Part shown: one piece after another, positions 60,459 to 64,000 of the stretch
Layout of the letters: every line of letters starts with the position of its first letter
How positions within the stretch are numbered: position 1 is the first letter of the stretch
Source of the DNA: an uncultured Tateyamaria sp.
Lineage (GTDB): Bacteria > Pseudomonadota > Alphaproteobacteria > Rhodobacterales > Rhodobacteraceae
Length of the DNA: 64,000 nucleotides
Reading direction: 5' to 3'
NCBI RefSeq assembly: GCF_947496075.1
Contig: NZ_CANMBJ010000004.1
Span: forward strand, 1 to 64,000
Translations under genes and position numbers: made by a program
The notes under the pieces: model-generated
Told to the model about the DNA's origin: nothing
The model's database searches: none
What the model saw: only the letters and a program-made list of their open reading frames with translations

Positions 60459-60995
60459 TTAACCTTTCATCCGGGCTGTGACAGCCGCCGTGATGGATTT
60501 GGCATCGGCCTTGCCACCCATGAGGGCCACGATGTCCTTGGCGGCGTCCTTGGCCACCACTTTGACGGCTTCCTGCGCTCCGGCGCGAATGTCGGCAATC
60601 GCCTTTTCGCTCTCGGCCGCCTTGGCAGCAATCTCTGCGTCCGCCTTTTCGATGGCGACGTCCAGATCGGCCTGGATGGCCGCCTTGGTTTCACCCGCGA
60701 TGCGTTGCGCTTCGGCACGTGCGTCGGCCAGTGCCTTGTCATAGGCCGCCTCGGCCGCCTCCGCCTTGGCCTTCAGATCTTCGGCCGCGGCGATGTCATT
60801 CGTAATGGTACCCTGCCGTTCGGCAAGGATGGCCGCGATCCGCGGCAGGGCCACGCGCGACAGCACGAAATAGATAACGACGAGGGTCACAAGCAACCAG
60901 AACACCTGGTTGTCGAAGGTTCCCACGTTCAGCTGCGGCATACCCGGAGGCGCGCCAAGAGCCACCTCACCTGCAGCGTTTGTATTTTCTGCCAT
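60459..60995 (-). CDS. ATP synthase F0 subunit b'
   Basis: The paralogous second stalk subunit typical of alphaproteobacteria and cyanobacteria. It has 178 residues: one membrane segment ([20 protein letters not shown]) near residue 30, then a long helical coil. The two different b-type genes side by side show a b/b' heterodimer. It lies 111 bp after atpE. Confidence 0.95.
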   Translation of the reverse strand: MAENTNAAGEVALGAPPGMPQLNVGTFDNQVFWLLVTLVVIYFVLSRVALPRIAAILAERQGTITNDIAAAEDLKAKAEAAEAAYDKALADARAEAQRIAGETKAAIQADLDVAIEKADAEIAAKAAESEKAIADIRAGAQEAVKVVAKDAAKDIVALMGGKADAKSITAAVTARMKG

Positions 60996-61106
60996 AACAG
61001 TCGTTCCCCTGAGGTAGCCCTGCGATCAGGGCCGAATTGCGAGCCATACATCGGGCAGCGTGACTGTATCACGCCGCCCAACCGTAAGGAATGTCGCCAG
61101 AGAAGC

Positions 61107-61331
61107 TTAGACGGCGAACATCAGCAGCAGAGCGACGAGGAACGAGAAGATCCCCAGGGCTTCTGCAAAGGCGATGCCGATGAACAGGGTCGCGGTCTGA
61201 CCGGCGGCTGCCGATGGGTTGCGCAGAGCGCCAGCGAGGAAGTTGCCAGCGACGTGGCCCACACCGATAGCGGCTGCGCCGGAACCGATTGCTGCCAGGC
61301 CTGCGCCGATGTGTGCGAGTTCACCTTCCAT
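61107..61331 (-). CDS. atpE: ATP synthase F0 subunit c
   Basis: The proton-carrying ring subunit, 74 residues, two helices. The glycine-rich first helix and the second helix with the essential Glu in [19 protein letters not shown] are diagnostic. GGAGAATTCTC precedes the ATG. A 111-bp gap to the b' gene may hold processing or translation signals for higher expression of subunit c. Confidence 0.97.
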   Translation of the reverse strand: MEGELAHIGAGLAAIGSGAAAIGVGHVAGNFLAGALRNPSAAAGQTATLFIGIAFAEALGIFSFLVALLLMFAV

Positions 61332-61393
61332 GAGAATTCTCCTTACGATTGGAAGTTAGTAGATGTGTCCGGCGGGATCAGCCCCGCCATTCA

Positions 61394-62152
61394 TTAGTGA
61401 TGCGGGTGCAATGCGTCCTTGAGATACACGCATGTGAGGATTGTGAAGACGTAAGCCTGGATGGCCGACACCAGCACTTCGAGCCCGTAGATCGCCATAA
61501 CGCCAATGATGGCGACAGGCGCGATAGCTGCGACTTGGGCAAAGCCAGCGAACACTTTCAGAACCGCGTGGCCCGCCATCATGTTGCCAGCAAGACGAAT
61601 GGAGTGGCTGACGGGACGCACGAAATAAGAAATGATCTCGATCACTGCCAGAACGGGACGTAGCGGCAGCGGCGCGCTGGAAACCCAGAATAGCCCGAGG
61701 AACGAAGCGCCGTTTTTGACAAACCCCAGTATGGTGACGGCGAAGAACACACCAAAACCAAGGATTGCGGTGACGGCGATATGCGACGTGGTCGTGAACG
61801 ACATCGGGATCAGGCCAAGGAAGTTGGCACAGAGGATGAACATGAACAGCGTCATGATGTAGGGAAAATACTTGATCCCGTCCTTGCCGGTCACATCCTC
61901 GACCATCTTGTAGACAAAGCCATACATCAGTTCGGCAATGGATTGGCCGCGGCCCGGAACAGTGGCGCGCTTGGACGTGGTCAGAACCATCAGGCCGATG
62001 ATCGCAAGGATCGCAAGGGCCAGCCACAGCGTCACGTTGGTGATGGTGTACCAATGCACGTCATAGCCACCACCGAACAACGGTTTGACTTCGAACTGAT
62101 CCATCGGGTGGAATGAAAGGCCACCACCTTCACCGTGCGCTTCGTCTGCCAT
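61394..62152 (-). CDS. atpB: ATP synthase F0 subunit a
   Basis: The stator channel subunit, 252 residues, five to six membrane helices. The essential Arg is in [14 protein letters not shown], and the C-terminal block [22 protein letters not shown] is typical. It lies 62 bp upstream of atpE. Confidence 0.97.
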   Translation of the reverse strand: MADEAHGEGGGLSFHPMDQFEVKPLFGGGYDVHWYTITNVTLWLALAILAIIGLMVLTTSKRATVPGRGQSIAELMYGFVYKMVEDVTGKDGIKYFPYIMTLFMFILCANFLGLIPMSFTTTSHIAVTAILGFGVFFAVTILGFVKNGASFLGLFWVSSAPLPLRPVLAVIEIISYFVRPVSHSIRLAGNMMAGHAVLKVFAGFAQVAAIAPVAIIGVMAIYGLEVLVSAIQAYVFTILTCVYLKDALHPHH

Positions 62153-62167
62153 CCGGCTTTCTCCGTC

Positions 62168-62503
62168 CTAGCCCCGCGGGGCGTCATCCTTGTCGGCCTC
62201 TTCGGCCTCTCGCATGCTCTGAACCTCTTTCGCGCTGCGCATCATTGTTTTGACACCGGCCGCGAAGCCCAGAAAAATAAATATGATCATGAGAAACGGA
62301 GAGGTGCCAAACAGTGCGTCCAACCCGTATCCCATGCCAAACCCGATCCCCAGACCGGCCACTAGCTCAATCACCATCCGCCAGGCCAGCTGAGCCTGAG
62401 AGTGATGATCCGGTGTGCGAGGTTTCGGGGCGTGCTCTTCCTTAACAGCGTCGATTTTGGCGCTCAGGGCCTTCAGTCGGTCTGCGTCTTCGGGGTCGGT
62501 CAC
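62168..62503 (-). CDS. atpI: AtpI/AtpZ-family ATP synthase assembly protein
   Basis: A 111-residue membrane protein with two helices and the pattern [27 protein letters not shown] (in part) of AtpI/Gct. It helps assemble the c ring. The start is a GTG at 62503. It is the first gene of the F0 operon, 15 bp before atpB. Confidence 0.9.
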   Translation of the reverse strand: MTDPEDADRLKALSAKIDAVKEEHAPKPRTPDHHSQAQLAWRMVIELVAGLGIGFGMGYGLDALFGTSPFLMIIFIFLGFAAGVKTMMRSAKEVQSMREAEEADKDDAPRG

Positions 62504-62689
62504 GCGCCTTTCATCCCGTCATTTGGTTCGAGGTTTGGATATGGCGCGGGGCGACGCGAGTCAACGCAGGGCGAACGCGCCGAAAATACCACATTACCCT
62601 TTGTTTTAATTATATATTCTTCGAATCCCTTCGACGCAGGACAACCCGCCGCACCTTCCGAAACCGGCAAATTGAGCCAATTCCGTCAT

Positions 62690-63592
62690 TCAACCATCTG
62701 GTTGATTTTCATCCGAGCGCAGCGCCCGTGTATGATCCAGCAGCCATGTGCGCACGGATCGGACGGCCTTGCGCCGCCCCGCTTGTCCACTGGTCAGCAG
62801 ATGGAACGCCCCCAGCCGAAATCCGACATCCGACAGGCGCACCAAACGCCCGGATACAACCTCCACAGCCGCACAATCCGCCGACCCCATATAAAGACCG
62901 GCACCGTGTATCGCCGCTTCGAACGCAAGCGGCATGCGCGCACGCCACTCCCCCTCGTTGACAAGGGCGGGATCAAACCCGGCAATCGCGCACCATTTCG
63001 TCCAGACAAGTTCGTGCCGATCTCTGAACAGTTGATACTGACCCAAATGTTCGACGCGGATGCGATTGTCGGGAACTAGCCCCGGGGCGGCGTAGGGAAA
63101 CAGCTTTGCATCGCTGATCAAGTCCGATGGCACATCCAGGACGCCCTTGTGGGCAAAGCGGATGGCCATATCCGCCTCGAACCTATCCAAATCCGCCAAT
63201 TGATCCGAAGCGATCAGACGCAACTCAATCTCCGGCAGATCGTTTTGAAGCTTTCGGAGCAGCGGCGCGATCACCTTGGTTGCGAAAAGCGGTTCACTGT
63301 TGACCACCACGCGCCCCGCTGGCGTGTCTGCCAAGCCCTCGGTCGCTTCCGCGATCACATCAAAGGCCGGGCGGATCCGCTGCATGTAATGGCCGCCCTC
63401 GGCGGTCAGCGCGACACCGCGGGACACATCCCGGAACAACTGGACCCCCAGCCGCGCCTCCAGACCCCGCACATGGCGGCTGATGGCCGAATGGCTCACG
63501 CCCAATTCTTCTGCCGCACGGCTGAAACTTTCGTGGCGGGCGGCCGCTTCAAAGGCGCGCAGCGCGTTTAGCGGAGGCAATGTGCGGGCCAT
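62690..63592 (-). CDS. LysR-family transcriptional regulator (GcvA-like)
   Basis: A 300-residue regulator with a LysR HTH at residues about 7-66 (ALRAFEAAARHESFSRAAEELGVSHSAISRHV in part) and a co-inducer-binding domain. The opening LPPLNALRAFEAAARHESF is typical of the GcvA group. The ATG at 63592 is chosen; the frame to 63673 has an unrelated extension. It is divergent from a small basic-protein gene at 63700 that may be its target. Confidence 0.92.
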   Translation of the reverse strand: MARTLPPLNALRAFEAAARHESFSRAAEELGVSHSAISRHVRGLEARLGVQLFRDVSRGVALTAEGGHYMQRIRPAFDVIAEATEGLADTPAGRVVVNSEPLFATKVIAPLLRKLQNDLPEIELRLIASDQLADLDRFEADMAIRFAHKGVLDVPSDLISDAKLFPYAAPGLVPDNRIRVEHLGQYQLFRDRHELVWTKWCAIAGFDPALVNEGEWRARMPLAFEAAIHGAGLYMGSADCAAVEVVSGRLVRLSDVGFRLGAFHLLTSGQAGRRKAVRSVRTWLLDHTRALRSDENQPDG

Positions 63593-63699
63593 ATCGCTCA
63601 CCTGTGCAAAAACTGCACAAGTGATGTCAGGGAACTCTGTTTGTGGCAATGCCGAAGTTCGGGCAAACTGCAAGCATTCCTCAACACACGAGGCTTCTC

Positions 63700-63909
63700 A
63701 TGCTTACCATCCGTCAAAACGCGCTTTTGCGCGCCCTCTCCACTTGTGCGAATTTCATGCAATCCAAGCGCAAGATCAAACCAACCAAGGGCACCGCGTT
63801 GCCGCCGATGACTGACCAAATCGCACGCGATATCGGGCTGACACCGCATCAACGCGCGCTCATGTCTCACCGCTGGCCCTCGCGTGAAAGCAGACACCCA
63901 TATCTCTGA
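63700..63909 (+). CDS. Small basic protein, DUF1127-like
   Basis: A 69-residue protein with the block IARDIGLTPHQ that resembles the end of the DUF1127 (YjiS) motif, here with Arg/Lys-rich surroundings. DUF1127 proteins affect growth and RNA/phosphate regulation in some alphaproteobacteria. The ATG at 63700 has AGG upstream. It is divergent from the LysR gene, an arrangement typical of a regulator and its target. Confidence 0.6.
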   Translation: MLTIRQNALLRALSTCANFMQSKRKIKPTKGTALPPMTDQIARDIGLTPHQRALMSHRWPSRESRHPYL

Positions 63910-63947
63910 TCGCTTCCCCTTGGCCCCGGTGCCCGGTATGACAGGCC

Positions 63948-64000
63948 ATGGCCGATCCGCTAGACACCGTCTTTTCCGCACTCGCCGACCCAACCCGGCG
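63948..64000 (+). CDS. ArsR-type winged-helix protein, N-terminal fragment
   Basis: Only the first 17 codons and 2 bases are in the window: MADPLDTVFSALADPTR, typical of ArsR/SmtB regulators (the block FSALADPTRR). The rest runs off the right edge. Confidence 0.75.
   Translation, partial: MADPLDTVFSALADPTR

Overview
The window looks like a chromosomal segment of an aerobic alphaproteobacterium of the order Rhodobacterales (Roseobacter group). This rests on gene content and order: the ChvG/ChvI-HprK-RapZ-EIIA-HPr cluster divergent from pckA, a methylsuccinyl-CoA dehydrogenase of the ethylmalonyl-CoA pathway, an F0 operon with paired b and b' subunits, three tandem deformylase genes next to fmt, and several families (DUF6473, DUF1491, DUF2062, DUF898) common in this group. 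Base composition is GC-rich. Almost all of the sequence is coding, with many 1-8 bp overlaps and GTG/TTG starts. I see no rRNA, tRNA, insertion sequence, prophage or CRISPR array.

Layout. 1-9.6 kb: the 5' end of tuf, a lipoprotein, a cytochrome P450, an M48 protease, a DUF898 membrane protein, parC, an SH3 envelope protein, an SDR, a small membrane protein and a cobalamin adenosyltransferase. 9.6-13.8 kb: a VOC protein, etfBA, a DUF6473 protein and 3-hydroxybutyryl-CoA dehydrogenase. 13.8-21.1 kb: acyltransferase, HPr, EIIA, RapZ, HprK, ChvG and ChvI on the minus strand, with pckA divergent. 21.1-27.2 kb: a GNAT-like protein with an unusual LysR-type regulator, an XRE regulator, Mcd, a LysE exporter, a TetR regulator and a META-domain protein.

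27.2-37.4 kb is a long minus-strand housekeeping run: folK, rpoZ, rsh, DUF2062, pdxJ, acpS, lepB, rnc, era, DUF1491 and recO, with three accessory genes between pdxJ and acpS. 37.5-44.6 kb is more accessory: a NYN protein, a LuxR-type regulator behind two inverted repeats, ispH, an AT-richer DUF4304-like gene, LysE, DUF1905, DUF3429, a methyltransferase, rnhA and two small repeat-bearing secreted proteins. 44.6-54.7 kb: fmt with three def genes, a PatB-like lyase, a sulfotransferase, a glutathionyl-hydroquinone reductase-like GST, a degenerate receiver protein with a CtrA-type box upstream, cobC-cbiB and a lytic transglycosylase. 54.7-64 kb: smc, a lipoprotein, a GntR regulator, the F0 ATP synthase operon, a LysR regulator, a small basic protein and the start of an ArsR-type gene.

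Functional links. etfBA, Mcd, 3-hydroxybutyryl-CoA dehydrogenase, PckA and the B12 genes (adenosyltransferase, cobC, cbiB) fit growth on acetate or C4 acids through the ethylmalonyl-CoA pathway, whose ethylmalonyl-CoA mutase step needs adenosylcobalamin. The HprK/HPr/EIIA relay has no PTS permease beside it and sits with ChvGI and pckA, so it is probably regulatory. The most interesting undescribed signals are the LuxR-type gene behind two inverted repeats, the LysR-HTH/GNAT pair with its ATGTAT repeats, the two small repeat proteins at 43.6-44.4 kb, the catalytically degenerate deformylase paralogue, and the CtrA-box/pseudo-receiver pair. No large novel system such as a defence island is evident.
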